Made by a program: the position numbers and the translations under genes
The notes under the pieces: generated by a model
What the model saw: only the letters and a program-made list of their open reading frames with translations
What the model was told of the DNA's origin: nothing
Database searches by the model: none
From: PLanc-01 sp034678485
GTDB lineage: Bacteria; Planctomycetota; Phycisphaerae; Sedimentisphaerales; Anaerobacaceae
Direction of reading: 5' to 3'
Length of the DNA: 64,000 nt
Assembly: GCA_034678485.1 (NCBI GenBank)
Contig: JAXDBU010000043.1
Location: 1-64,000, forward strand
In this document: positions 27,619 to 34,988 of the stretch, in pieces
Numbering within the stretch: the stretch's first letter is position 1
Layout: the number at the start of each line of letters is the position of its first letter

Positions 27619-28563
27619 GTGGCCAGAAAGGCACAGAAGATCAGCTTGAAGGAACGGATCAGCTCCTGGAAGAGGAACCGGAAGGCCCGCGAGAAGCGGC
27701 TGGCCGCCATCCGGAGTTGGAATTGGGTCGCCATCGTGAAGGTGGCGGCCGTCCTCTGTTTTCTCGTGGGTTCCGGGGCGTTCCTGCGGTATGCCGAGGC
27801 CTACGTCAGGACCGTGACCCCTGCCGAGGAGGGTAGCCTGGTCCTGGTCGGTGTCCCGCAGTGGGCCAATTGGGAGTTGAAGAATCGTGTGGCTCAGTTC
27901 GCGTGTGGGACCCATTTCCCACTGACGGAGGACACGGCCTCGACACTGGCCCGGAACCTGGCGTCCATGTCCTGGCTCGCTGACGTCGGCGTCCGCGTGA
28001 CCCACGACTCCGTGTTGGTCAACGCCCGGTGGCGTAAGCCCGTCGTCATGATCGAGATCCGCGAGACCGCCTCGAAGATCTATGTGGACAAGGATCTCGT
28101 CGTGATGGACCACATGCCCATGCCGCACCTGCCCATCGTCGAAGCCAAGGGCGTCGCGCTGAATGTCGTGCCCCCGCCGGGCCAGGTGTTCGACGAAGGC
28201 GATCTTTCCACTGCGGTCGCCCTGGCGCTGCTTCTGAACCGAATGGATATCGAACACGGGCTGAAGAACCCGCTGCTGGACCAGATCGCCAGCATCGACG
28301 TCGCCAACTACAAGGGGCGCAAGTACCCCCGCGGGTCACAGCCGCATATCACTTTGCAGAGCAAGGACGACGTGCAGATCATCTGGGGCGCCGAGATCGG
28401 CGAGTATGCCACGTACCTCGAAGCCAACGATCAGGAGAAACTCGCCAAGCTCTACACGCACTACAGACAATCCGGGGCGCTCAGCGCGGGAGGACGCGCC
28501 AAGTACATTCACCTGAGCAACCCCCAGGACAAGGTGTACCAGCCGATCGACAAATACCGCTGA
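27619..28563 (+). CDS. FtsQ-like cell-division membrane protein
   Basis: A 314-residue protein with a basic cytoplasmic N-terminus (about 1-38), one transmembrane segment (about 39-60) and an outer part in which a POTRA-like region (W-x-L-K-x-R-V-x-Q ... SWLADVGVRVTHDSVLVNARWRKP) is followed by a beta domain. The layout and the place right after ddl match FtsQ/DivIB, although sequence similarity is weak. The start is uncertain: GTG at 27619 has AAGAGG five bases upstream; GTG at 27613 would add two residues. Confidence 0.7.
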   Translation: MARKAQKISLKERISSWKRNRKAREKRLAAIRSWNWVAIVKVAAVLCFLVGSGAFLRYAEAYVRTVTPAEEGSLVLVGVPQWANWELKNRVAQFACGTHFPLTEDTASTLARNLASMSWLADVGVRVTHDSVLVNARWRKPVVMIEIRETASKIYVDKDLVVMDHMPMPHLPIVEAKGVALNVVPPPGQVFDEGDLSTAVALALLLNRMDIEHGLKNPLLDQIASIDVANYKGRKYPRGSQPHITLQSKDDVQIIWGAEIGEYATYLEANDQEKLAKLYTHYRQSGALSAGGRAKYIHLSNPQDKVYQPIDKYR

Positions 28564-28582
28564 GCCGGGTTCCCTGCATGAA

Positions 28583-28656
28583 TGGGCGATATAGGATTCG
28601 GACCTATGACCTCACGGGTGTGATCCGTGCGCTCTAACCAGCTGAGCTAATCGCCC
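28583..28656 (-). tRNA. tRNA-Val (anticodon CAC)
   Basis: The minus strand folds into a full cloverleaf: acceptor GGGCGAT/ATCGCCC, D arm TAGCTCAGCTGGTTAGA, anticodon stem CACGG/CCGTG with loop ATCACAC (anticodon CAC, reading GUG), and T arm with TTCGAAT-type loop (TCCGAATCC). CCA is not encoded. Confidence 0.93.
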
Positions 28657-28666
28657 AAGTGGCACT

Positions 28667-28696
28667 ATTAAACCCGATCCCTACGCTCGCTGTCAA
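28667..28696 (-). promoter_or_regulatory. Promoter of tRNA-Val
   Basis: On the minus strand a perfect TTGACA (28691-28696) and TTTAAT (28667-28672) lie 18 bases apart, just ahead of the tRNA 5' end. Confidence 0.65.
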
Positions 28697-28777
28697 GCGC
28701 CAATCACGTGTAATTTGAACGGGTCGATTTGCCTGTCTGATTGCTCCTGGAAGCACGGTGTCGGAACGGCCAAGGAC

Positions 28778-29182
28778 TCACGTGGCAACGAGGTTGATCT
28801 TGCCGAGCTTGACACCCTTCATGCTCAGGATGTTCTCGCCGACGCGGTTGATCTCGCCCACCTGGCCGCGAAGAACGATGATCTCCAGGCAGTCATGGTG
28901 GTCCAGATGGACGTGCAGCGAGGAAATCGCCTGCAACAGATGCGAGTGCTGGATGGCGATCAGCTTCTCCGTGAGGTTGGCGGCGTGATGGTCGTAGACA
29001 AGAAAGACCGCCGCCACCGCATGGGCCTCCGGGTCGGCCAGCCGCTCCTGGCTCAACTGCTGACGGACCAGGTCGCGGACCGCCTCCGAGCGGCTCTGAT
29101 ACCCCTGCTTGGCAATGAGCTTGTCGAAGTCAGCCAGCAGGTCCTTGTCCAACGACACCCCGATGCGTTCGATCTCTGCCAT
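28778..29182 (-). CDS. nikR: Nickel-responsive regulator NikR
   Basis: A 134-residue CopG/ribbon-helix-helix regulator. The DNA-binding part (GVSLDKDLLADFDKLI ... SRSEAVRDLVR) is followed by the ACT-like metal domain with the nickel ligands in DHH, SSLHVHLDHHDCLEII. In other bacteria NikR represses nickel uptake when nickel is plentiful. Its ATG overlaps the stop of the metX-metW gene in TGATG, so it is probably translated by re-initiation. No nickel gene is nearby, which makes the pairing with methionine synthesis odd. Confidence 0.92.
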   Translation of the reverse strand: MAEIERIGVSLDKDLLADFDKLIAKQGYQSRSEAVRDLVRQQLSQERLADPEAHAVAAVFLVYDHHAANLTEKLIAIQHSHLLQAISSLHVHLDHHDCLEIIVLRGQVGEINRVGENILSMKGVKLGKINLVAT

Positions 29183-30984
29183 CAATCGCTCCTGCAACAA
29201 TAAATCACCTGTTCGGCGAACAGATTCGCGCCAAACCGGATGGGACTGGCGCTCGTTTCCACCAGCGGGATTCTCCTCTCGATGGTCACGCCCAATCTGT
29301 GACAGAAGGCGTCGAAGTCCTTCAACGACAGGAAGTGGATGTTCGGCGAATTGTACCAGCGGAATGGGAGCTGACGCGTGACGGGCGACTTGCCCCAAAA
29401 GAGCAGTTGCAGCCGGCATCGCCAGTGAGCGAAGTTCGGAAAGCTGACGATCACCCTGCGCCCGATGCGGAGCAATTCGCGAAAGACCCGCTCCGGATCC
29501 TGGGTCGTCTGCACCGTCTGGGACAGGATGGCGTAGTCGAAGCTCTTGTCCGCGTGACTTCCCAGCCCGCGGTCGATATCCCGCTGGATGATCGAGATCC
29601 CCCGGCACACACTGCCCAGTACGAACGACTCGTTCAACTCGATGCCCTTGCCTCGGATGGCCTTGTCGGCGGTCAATCGGGCGAGCAGCTCTCCGTCGCC
29701 GCAGCCGACGTCCAGGACCGTGCTGCCCGGCTCGATCAGCGATTCGATCAGCTCGTAGTCCACGCGTGCTCGATGGGTCTGCTCCGCCCGTCTGACCCGG
29801 GTTCGTCCTTTGCAGCAGTCCCCGAGCGGACCGACGTTTACCCCCGGCCGGTGTGTCGCTCTCAGAAAGCTCGCGAGAAACGCGCCCAGCGTCTCGTCTT
29901 CGAGCAGGAAGGCATCGTGTCCGTAGCCCGACGCGATGTTGCAGTAGCTCACGTCCTTGCCGTTGGCGACGAGGGCGTCGACCATGGCTTCGGATTGCTC
30001 CGGCGTGAACAGCCAGTCGCTGCTGAAGCTGACCACAAGGAAACGGGCCTGCACGCCCGCGAAGGCTTCCTTCAGCGACCCGTAGTCCCTCGGGAGATCG
30101 AAATAGTCCGCTGCCTTCGTGATATACAGGTAGCTGTTCGCATCGAACCGGTCGACGAAAATCTGACCCTGGTGGTCGAGATAGGTCTCGACTGCGAACT
30201 CCGGGTCGAACTCATAGCTGTACTTATCGGAACCGCGAAGCTCGCGTCCGAACTTCTGACGCATCCCCTCCTCGGACAGATAGGTGATGTGCCCGATCAT
30301 GCGGGCGATGGCCAGGCCTTGGCCGGGGACTTCGCCCTGGTGGTACTGCCCGCCTGCGAAGTTTGCATCGGCCAGGATGGCGTTTCGACCCACCGCGTCG
30401 AACGCGATGGATTGGGCTCCCAGGTGCGTTGTCGTCGCGATGGGGATGGCCGCATCCATCATCTCGGGATAAGCAATCGACCACTGGATTGTCTGCATGC
30501 CGCCGATGGAGCCGCCGATCACGGCCAGCAGGTGCTCAATGCCCAAGGCATCGAGCAGGAGCTTCTGGACCTTGACCATGTCGGCGATGGTGATAATAGG
30601 GAAGTCGAGGCCATACGGCCGGCCGGTGGCGGGATTGATCGACGAGGGTCCGGTGGTCCCGGCGCAGCCGCCGAGAAAGTTCGAGCAGATCACGAAGTAC
30701 TCGTGCGTGTCGATCCCTTTGCCCGGCCCGACCATTCCCTCCCACCACCCCGGTTTCTTGTCATCGGCGCCGTGGTAGCCGGCAACGTGCGCGTTGCCGC
30801 TCAGCGCGTGGCAGATGAGGATCGCATTGTTCCGGGCCTCATTGAGTCGCCCATGGGTCTCGTAGGCGACGTCGATCGGACCGAGCGTCTTGCCGCACTC
30901 CAACTGCAAGGGCCTGTCCTGATCGACGACCCGGATAAGCCGAGTCTCGACCAGACCCACCGAGGTTCCATCGCTGTCTGCCAT
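29182..30984 (-). CDS. MetX-MetW fusion: homoserine O-acyltransferase joined to MetW
   Basis: One 600-residue frame carries two methionine-pathway proteins. Residues 1 to about 375 are MetX (alpha/beta hydrolase: nucleophile Ser in GGSIGGMQ, Asp in SSDWLF, His in GHDAFL; also NFLGGCAGTTGPSS), which acylates homoserine. Residues about 395-595 are MetW (methyltransferase-like: VLDVGCGDGELL, DYAILSQTVQTTQDP, NFAHWRCRLQLLFWGKSP). In many bacteria metX and metW are separate neighbours and MetW supports MetX. Here the join is seamless, with no internal stop or clear restart. The ATG at 30984 has almost no leader behind its promoter. nikR follows in TGATG overlap. Confidence 0.9.
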   Translation of the reverse strand: MADSDGTSVGLVETRLIRVVDQDRPLQLECGKTLGPIDVAYETHGRLNEARNNAILICHALSGNAHVAGYHGADDKKPGWWEGMVGPGKGIDTHEYFVICSNFLGGCAGTTGPSSINPATGRPYGLDFPIITIADMVKVQKLLLDALGIEHLLAVIGGSIGGMQTIQWSIAYPEMMDAAIPIATTTHLGAQSIAFDAVGRNAILADANFAGGQYHQGEVPGQGLAIARMIGHITYLSEEGMRQKFGRELRGSDKYSYEFDPEFAVETYLDHQGQIFVDRFDANSYLYITKAADYFDLPRDYGSLKEAFAGVQARFLVVSFSSDWLFTPEQSEAMVDALVANGKDVSYCNIASGYGHDAFLLEDETLGAFLASFLRATHRPGVNVGPLGDCCKGRTRVRRAEQTHRARVDYELIESLIEPGSTVLDVGCGDGELLARLTADKAIRGKGIELNESFVLGSVCRGISIIQRDIDRGLGSHADKSFDYAILSQTVQTTQDPERVFRELLRIGRRVIVSFPNFAHWRCRLQLLFWGKSPVTRQLPFRWYNSPNIHFLSLKDFDAFCHRLGVTIERRIPLVETSASPIRFGANLFAEQVIYCCRSD

Positions 30985-30991
30985 GCCGGAG

Positions 30992-31019
30992 AGTATAGCC
31001 CAAAACCCTCGACTGTAAA
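30992..31019 (-). promoter_or_regulatory. Promoter giving a nearly leaderless metX-metW mRNA
   Basis: On the minus strand TTTACA (31014-31019) and TATACT (30992-30997) are 16 bases apart. The -10 ends only seven bases before the ATG at 30984, so transcription should begin at or within a base or two of the start codon. There is no clear Shine-Dalgarno site. Confidence 0.6.
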
Positions 31020-31144
31020 GCGTGCCGGGCGTTCTGGCGGCCGACGCGATGCTGAAAGAGATGGGCCCGCGAAGACCTGCTTCGCACCTTCCAGGTGCGG
31101 TCAGTTCCTCTCGGCAGTTGCCTGCATGATGGCAAGGGATCTGC

Positions 31145-31642
31145 TCAAGAGACTGCGGCCACTTGACGCGGCCTGTGTCCGGCTCCCAGCTTCTCCGCGG
31201 CGACGAAAAGCTCATACGCCGCCTCGGCGGACGGAGCACTCTCCAGCGACTCGCGGAATTCGGCGTCGAGCATCATTCTGCTGACTCTGGCCAGCGCCTG
31301 GATATGCGGACCTGCCTGCTCGGCCGGCGAGAGGAGCAACACGACGATCGACACGGGCTTGCTGTCCACGCTGTCGAAATCCACGGGCGTGTGCGTGGTC
31401 CCCACCGCTATGGCCGGTTCACGAACCGCCTTGCAGCGACCGTGCGGAATGGCGATCCCAAAGCCCACGCCGGTGCTGCGGATCTGCTCGCGCGTGAGAA
31501 CTTCGTCGAGTGTGCCGTCCCTGTCGAGCAGCGACCCGTTCTCATCGAGCAGGTCGACCAGTTCGGTGATGATGCTGTCTTTATCCATTCCCTCCAGTGG
31601 GACCTTGATGCATGCAGGTGACAGTGCCCTCGTCAGGATCAT
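31145..31642 (-). CDS. PTS IIA (fructose/nitrogen-type) domain protein
   Basis: A 165-residue stand-alone EIIA domain of the mannitol/fructose (PtsN-like) class. The phospho-accepting His is in GIAIPHGRCK, preceded by VLTREQIRSTGVG and followed by DFDSVDSKPVSIVVLLLSP and a C-terminal helix. No other PTS gene lies nearby, so a regulatory rather than transport role is likelier; this is inference. The ATG at 31642 follows a GGGGGGTGG stretch. The frame is open farther upstream, but the family's usual N-terminus starts here. Confidence 0.8.
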   Translation of the reverse strand: MILTRALSPACIKVPLEGMDKDSIITELVDLLDENGSLLDRDGTLDEVLTREQIRSTGVGFGIAIPHGRCKAVREPAIAVGTTHTPVDFDSVDSKPVSIVVLLLSPAEQAGPHIQALARVSRMMLDAEFRESLESAPSAEAAYELFVAAEKLGAGHRPRQVAAVS

Positions 31643-31945
31643 TCTAAACCACCCCCCAAGAGACCCTACTTCTGGACAGATTACGGTTCCTCCCCTCCGT
31701 TCAAGTATACGATGCCTTTCAACACAAGCCAAAGCGCCTGGCGGATTCACACGGGCAGGCGAGAACGCCGGGACCGGTCCAGTGTACACCTGTCCCCTAC
31801 AATCGTCACAGAGCGAACCGGCCGCGCAGTCGCCACGGTCTGAACGACGCCGGTTCGGGAACTGCTGGGGAAACGCGGTGCAGTGGACCTCAGGGCCAGA
31901 GTTGCGGCTTCCGTCCAGTACGTGCGGAAACAGGGAGCGGGATCA

Positions 31946-32755
31946 TCAGGCGGAATGCCTGTAGTAACCGTCCGGCGGGTGTACCTTGTTCAGGTGTCTG
32001 ACATACCGCATCACCGCCCTGGCGAATGGGCCCGGGTCCATCCGGGCGCCTGCGGCGTAGGTGGAAACCAGCAAGTCCTTGAGCGAGTCATCGAAGCAGC
32101 GCGTCGCCATGCTCCATCGGAGCTTGCCGAGGTCCCTGATCCGGCGGGACATGCGCCGCCCGTTCTGCATCATCCGATGAAGGTCGATCACGCTGAATTC
32201 GTATTGCCGGCCGAACGTCGCAGCAGGGGTGAACAGATGCCAGACGGACAGGTCGGGCAGCGAGATGTTCAGCGCATGAATCCTGCAGGCCAGATTTGCC
32301 ATCTCGATGACGAGGTTCTCCCTCGCGGGCCGGTCCAGGTCTTGCCAGCGATCCAGCACGAGATCCAGCAGGCAGGCGGAGTCGAGCTGCTCAGTGATCA
32401 GGAAAGACCGTCGTTCGAATCCGCACACGACCTGCTCGCCATAACAGAGCGGCTTGTAGGTTCCGATGCCGTTTTGAAGCAATTGGTTGGCGTTGTTCCA
32501 TTCGATGGCGGCCTGGGACATCAGTCGGCCGAACCTCCTGAGGCCGGCAAGGGCATCCTTGAGGTGCGGTTGATGGAACCGCTTCATGAAGACCGTCCTG
32601 GGCGGAGGACCATCCAGCGTCAGTCTTGCCACGTCGCGCCGCTTGTTCTTGTTCACGACAAGGCCCTTGGCTTCGAAGAACTGGGCGAAAGTCCGCAGCC
32701 CGCAACGACCGAAGTACTCCTGGGATGTGTCTGCAAAGACGAGTTGGTCCGTCAT
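31946..32755 (-). CDS. WaaP/KdkA-like lipopolysaccharide kinase family protein
   Basis: A 269-residue protein of the LPS-core kinase superfamily. The ATP lysine is probably in TVFMKRFHQP, the helix-C Glu in SQAAIEWNNA, the hinge near FLITEQLDS and the metal Asp in SVIDLHRM. The catalytic loop reads SLPDLSVWHLF: the Asp is kept but the usual preceding His-Arg is Leu-Pro, so activity may be altered. It begins seven bases after the UbiA-like gene, probably as one transcript. A kinase acting on an envelope glycolipid sugar is likely; the substrate is unknown. Confidence 0.7.
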   Translation of the reverse strand: MTDQLVFADTSQEYFGRCGLRTFAQFFEAKGLVVNKNKRRDVARLTLDGPPPRTVFMKRFHQPHLKDALAGLRRFGRLMSQAAIEWNNANQLLQNGIGTYKPLCYGEQVVCGFERRSFLITEQLDSACLLDLVLDRWQDLDRPARENLVIEMANLACRIHALNISLPDLSVWHLFTPAATFGRQYEFSVIDLHRMMQNGRRMSRRIRDLGKLRWSMATRCFDDSLKDLLVSTYAAGARMDPGPFARAVMRYVRHLNKVHPPDGYYRHSA

Positions 32756-32762
32756 GATGATC

Positions 32763-33707
32763 TCACCCGTTTGCTCTCCACAGGCCGGCCGCCAGCAACC
32801 CGGCCGCCAGGGAGAGCGAACCGACTGTATGGAGCAGGATCGTCGTCCGGTTCGCGCTGTACTGGCCGGGCACGCCCAAGTCCCTGCTGTTGGCCCCTCG
32901 CATCGCGAAGACAGCCAGCGGCAGCGTCAACAGATAGAACGTGCCGGCCAGGAACGTGACACGATGCGCGAGCATGAAACCCGCCGTCGGGTAGCTGAGC
33001 ACAAGGATCGCCCGATAGACCCATGCGGATCGGCCCACGCCCAGCAAAACGACCAGGGTCCTCTTGCGAACCTGGCTGTCGGCGGCCAGGTCGGGGAATT
33101 CGTTGATCAGGATCACCAGGAAGATCAGGATCGCGACGATCACCGCCGGCAGAATCGGGAACAAATCCACCGACCGTGCCTGAAGGAAGTAGGAGCCGTA
33201 CACCGGCAGGATGCCAAACAGAAAGGCGATCATCACCTCGCCGACGCCGCGATAGCCCAATTGGATGGGCCGGGCCGTGTAGAAAAAGCCGCCGAGACCG
33301 CCGAGAACGCCGATCCCGAGGATGAACAGGCTCTGCGTCAGAGCGACGAGGATCAGTCCGATACCCGACCCGATGGCCAAGTAAGCCAAACCCGCTGCCA
33401 GCGTGGCTCTGGGAGAGAGGATGCCTTTTTGAATGAACTGCCGGCCGCCGGAGAAGGGGGTTGGGTTGTCGTTCACCCAGTCATTTCGCGAGAGGTGGTC
33501 GAAGTAATCGTTGATGACGTTGGCCCCGGCGTGGAGGGCCATGATGGACAACACAGCCAGCAGGAACAAGCCGATGCTGAAACTCCCGGTCACGGCATAC
33601 CCCAGCGCCGAGCCGACCAGCACCGGCGCAGCGCTGGCGCCAAGATATTGCGGCCGCGAGGCCAGAAGGATCACTCCCAACTCCGCGGGTAATGCCTGGA
33701 TTCTCAT
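32763..33707 (-). CDS. UbiA-family prenyltransferase (MenA-like)
   Basis: A 314-residue integral membrane protein with about eight or nine hydrophobic segments. The first prenyl-diphosphate motif is NVINDYFDHLSRND and the second lies in NEFPDLAADSQVRKRT; both fit MenA-type 1,4-dihydroxy-2-naphthoate prenyltransferases of menaquinone synthesis. Other UbiA-class acceptors cannot be excluded. The ATG at 33707 has GGAAAG upstream; an ATG at 33734 would add nine residues. A strong promoter precedes it. Confidence 0.8.
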   Translation of the reverse strand: MRIQALPAELGVILLASRPQYLGASAAPVLVGSALGYAVTGSFSIGLFLLAVLSIMALHAGANVINDYFDHLSRNDWVNDNPTPFSGGRQFIQKGILSPRATLAAGLAYLAIGSGIGLILVALTQSLFILGIGVLGGLGGFFYTARPIQLGYRGVGEVMIAFLFGILPVYGSYFLQARSVDLFPILPAVIVAILIFLVILINEFPDLAADSQVRKRTLVVLLGVGRSAWVYRAILVLSYPTAGFMLAHRVTFLAGTFYLLTLPLAVFAMRGANSRDLGVPGQYSANRTTILLHTVGSLSLAAGLLAAGLWRANG

Positions 33708-33753
33708 GGATGGTCTTTCCAAAGGCAACTTCATGCAGTCTGTGTATGGGCGG

Positions 33754-33781
33754 ATTCTACCCCGTCAGGGGGCTGTGTCAA
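33754..33781 (-). promoter_or_regulatory. Sigma-70-type promoter of the UbiA-kinase operon
   Basis: On the minus strand a perfect TTGACA (33776-33781) and TAGAAT (33754-33759) are 16 bases apart, giving a leader of about 40 bases to the ATG at 33707. Confidence 0.7.
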
Positions 33782-33980
33782 TGTGGGGCAGTGGGCGTAC
33801 GCCTGCTGAGCGGGCGTTGGCGTGGTGTTCCCGGCCGCTTGGCGTTCGCGTCGCCAACTGCCACCATGGCAGAGCAGGCAAGGCCGCCTGCAATTTTGCC
33901 AGACGCCACCCGGCGGCTCCCGTGCTCTTAAGTCGTTTCACGACAGCGGGTTACATGTGGGTCACCAGCGAACCGACCTC

Positions 33981-33996
33981 TGGCACGCCATTTGCA
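33981..33996 (+). promoter_or_regulatory. Consensus sigma-54 (RpoN) promoter
   Basis: TGGCACG-CCAT-TTGCA matches the -24/-12 consensus (TGGCACG-N4-TTGCA) at every fixed position. The start would fall near 34007, 14 bases before the ATG at 34021. RpoN promoters need an enhancer-binding ATPase; no such gene or clear upstream activator site is visible in the window. Confidence 0.8.
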
Positions 33997-34020
33997 ACAA
34001 CGTCTCAAGCTGGTGTAACT

Positions 34021-34434
34021 ATGGTTGCTCAATGGTCACAAGTCGGCGATGTGAACGTACTGGCCAGTGCGGCAGACTGGGCCTGGCCGGACGCCGTACG
34101 CAGTATTTTCAAGCCCAGGGGCGTCAACCTCCTGATGGCCCAGAACGCCGCGGAGTTCGTGAGCGTCATCGCCAGCAGGCGAATCCACACCGCGATCGTC
34201 GATGTGGATTCCGTCCAGTCCAACGGGTTGACCACGGTCAAGATCATCCGGATGGACTATCCGCTGGTGCCGTGCATTGTCCTGACGCGCAAGGTGGACA
34301 AGGAGACGCTGGGCAAGGCCCTGCAGCTCGACGCCTTCGGCGTCGTCGCCAAGCCGGTGAACATGGACATCCTGCAACAGTTGCTCAACCGACTGTTTCT
34401 CAAGAGGTACAACAGCGATCTGTTTGCCAGATAA
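34021..34434 (+). CDS. Stand-alone receiver-domain protein (partly degenerate)
   Basis: A 137-residue receiver-like protein. The likely phospho-acceptor is D61 in HTAIVDVDS, the Thr switch is in VLTRKV and the Lys in VAKPVN. The acidic pair usually found at the end of the first strand is reduced to one Asp (VLASAAD), so phosphorylation may be weak or lost. No output domain is present. The ATG at 34021 sits right behind the sigma-54 promoter but has only a weak ribosome site. The gene is followed by the branched inverted repeat and groES on the same strand, so a link with stress or chaperone expression is possible but unproven. Confidence 0.75.
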   Translation: MVAQWSQVGDVNVLASAADWAWPDAVRSIFKPRGVNLLMAQNAAEFVSVIASRRIHTAIVDVDSVQSNGLTTVKIIRMDYPLVPCIVLTRKVDKETLGKALQLDAFGVVAKPVNMDILQQLLNRLFLKRYNSDLFAR

Positions 34435-34441
34435 GGAAGGA

Positions 34442-34613
34442 GTTTTGGAAAATGGAGGATTGGGCCTATATTCTTCAAGGAAATCTCGTTCTTCGATTTC
34501 CCTGAAGAATTGGCTGGTCTAATCTCTATCACACGGCAGGAGTTTGAGAAGGAAAAATCTCTTTCTTCGATTTTTCCTTCTCAAAGCAGGCCCAATCCTC
34601 CATTTTCCAAAAC
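34442..34613. repeat. Branched inverted-repeat element upstream of groES (26-bp outer stem, two related inner hairpins)
   Basis: A perfect 26-bp inverted repeat (34442-34467 with 34588-34613) encloses two hairpins. Hairpin 1 has 16-base arms (34470-34485 and 34495-34510, one mismatch) and loop TCGTTCTTC. Hairpin 2 has perfect 17-base arms (34543-34559 and 34569-34585) and loop TCTTTCTTC. The two hairpins are related copies, sharing AAGGAAA..TCTC.TTCTTCGATTT..CC, with changes that keep pairing. Transcribed from either strand this would fold into a three-way junction. No T-run follows, and there is no CIRCE element. It could be a structured RNA, a processing signal, or a small inverted-repeat mobile element. 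Confidence 0.85.
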
Positions 34614-34665
34614 CCCGCTAAAGAGTGATTGGACACCATAATCTGCTGGAAAGGAGCAAGGACAC

Positions 34666-34956
34666 ATGAAGATTCGACCATTGGGAGATAAGGTGCTCGT
34701 GGAGCGCGTGGAGGCGGAGGCGAAGACGGCCGGCGGGATCGTGCTTCCGGATACGGCGAAAGAAAAACCGCAACGAGGCAAGGTCGTCAGCGTCGGCGAG
34801 GGCAAGATGCTCGAAGACGGCACCCGCAGGGAAGTCCAGGTGAAGAAGGGCGATCTCGTGCTGTTCACGAGCTACGCCGGCACCGAGATCAAGGTCGACG
34901 GCAAAGAGTACTTGATCATGGACGAGTCGGACATCATGGCGGTGATCGAGAAGTAG
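34666..34956 (+). CDS. groES: Co-chaperonin GroES
   Basis: A 96-residue Hsp10 that caps the GroEL chamber. It has the family start MKIRPLGDKVLVERVE, the mobile loop around AKTAGGIVLPDTAKEKPQ and the C-terminal DGKEYLIMDESDIMAVIE. GGAAAGGAGC precedes the ATG. groEL follows 32 bases later. Confidence 0.97.
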   Translation: MKIRPLGDKVLVERVEAEAKTAGGIVLPDTAKEKPQRGKVVSVGEGKMLEDGTRREVQVKKGDLVLFTSYAGTEIKVDGKEYLIMDESDIMAVIEK

Positions 34957-34988
34957 GACCCCAAGTGTGAAGAAGGAGTAGCGAAAAC

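Larger units (their letters stand above)
33708..34020. other. Intergenic region with divergent promoters
   Basis: About 310 bases without a gene. It holds the sigma-70 promoter for the UbiA/kinase pair on the minus strand and the sigma-54 promoter for the receiver gene on the plus strand. The middle part shows nothing recognisable. Confidence 0.6.

Noticed and set aside
28764..29203. Plus-strand frame opposite nikR
   Set aside because: It is the antisense shadow of the clearly recognisable nikR gene.
30984..31144. SAM riboswitch ahead of metX-metW
   Set aside because: The promoter lies directly at the start codon, leaving no room for a leader, and no SAM-box helices are seen.
34614..34665. 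CIRCE operator (TTAGCACTC-N9-GAGTGCTAA) before groES
   Set aside because: Only GCTAAAGAGTGATT is present, which lacks both half-sites. No HrcA-type site is supported.
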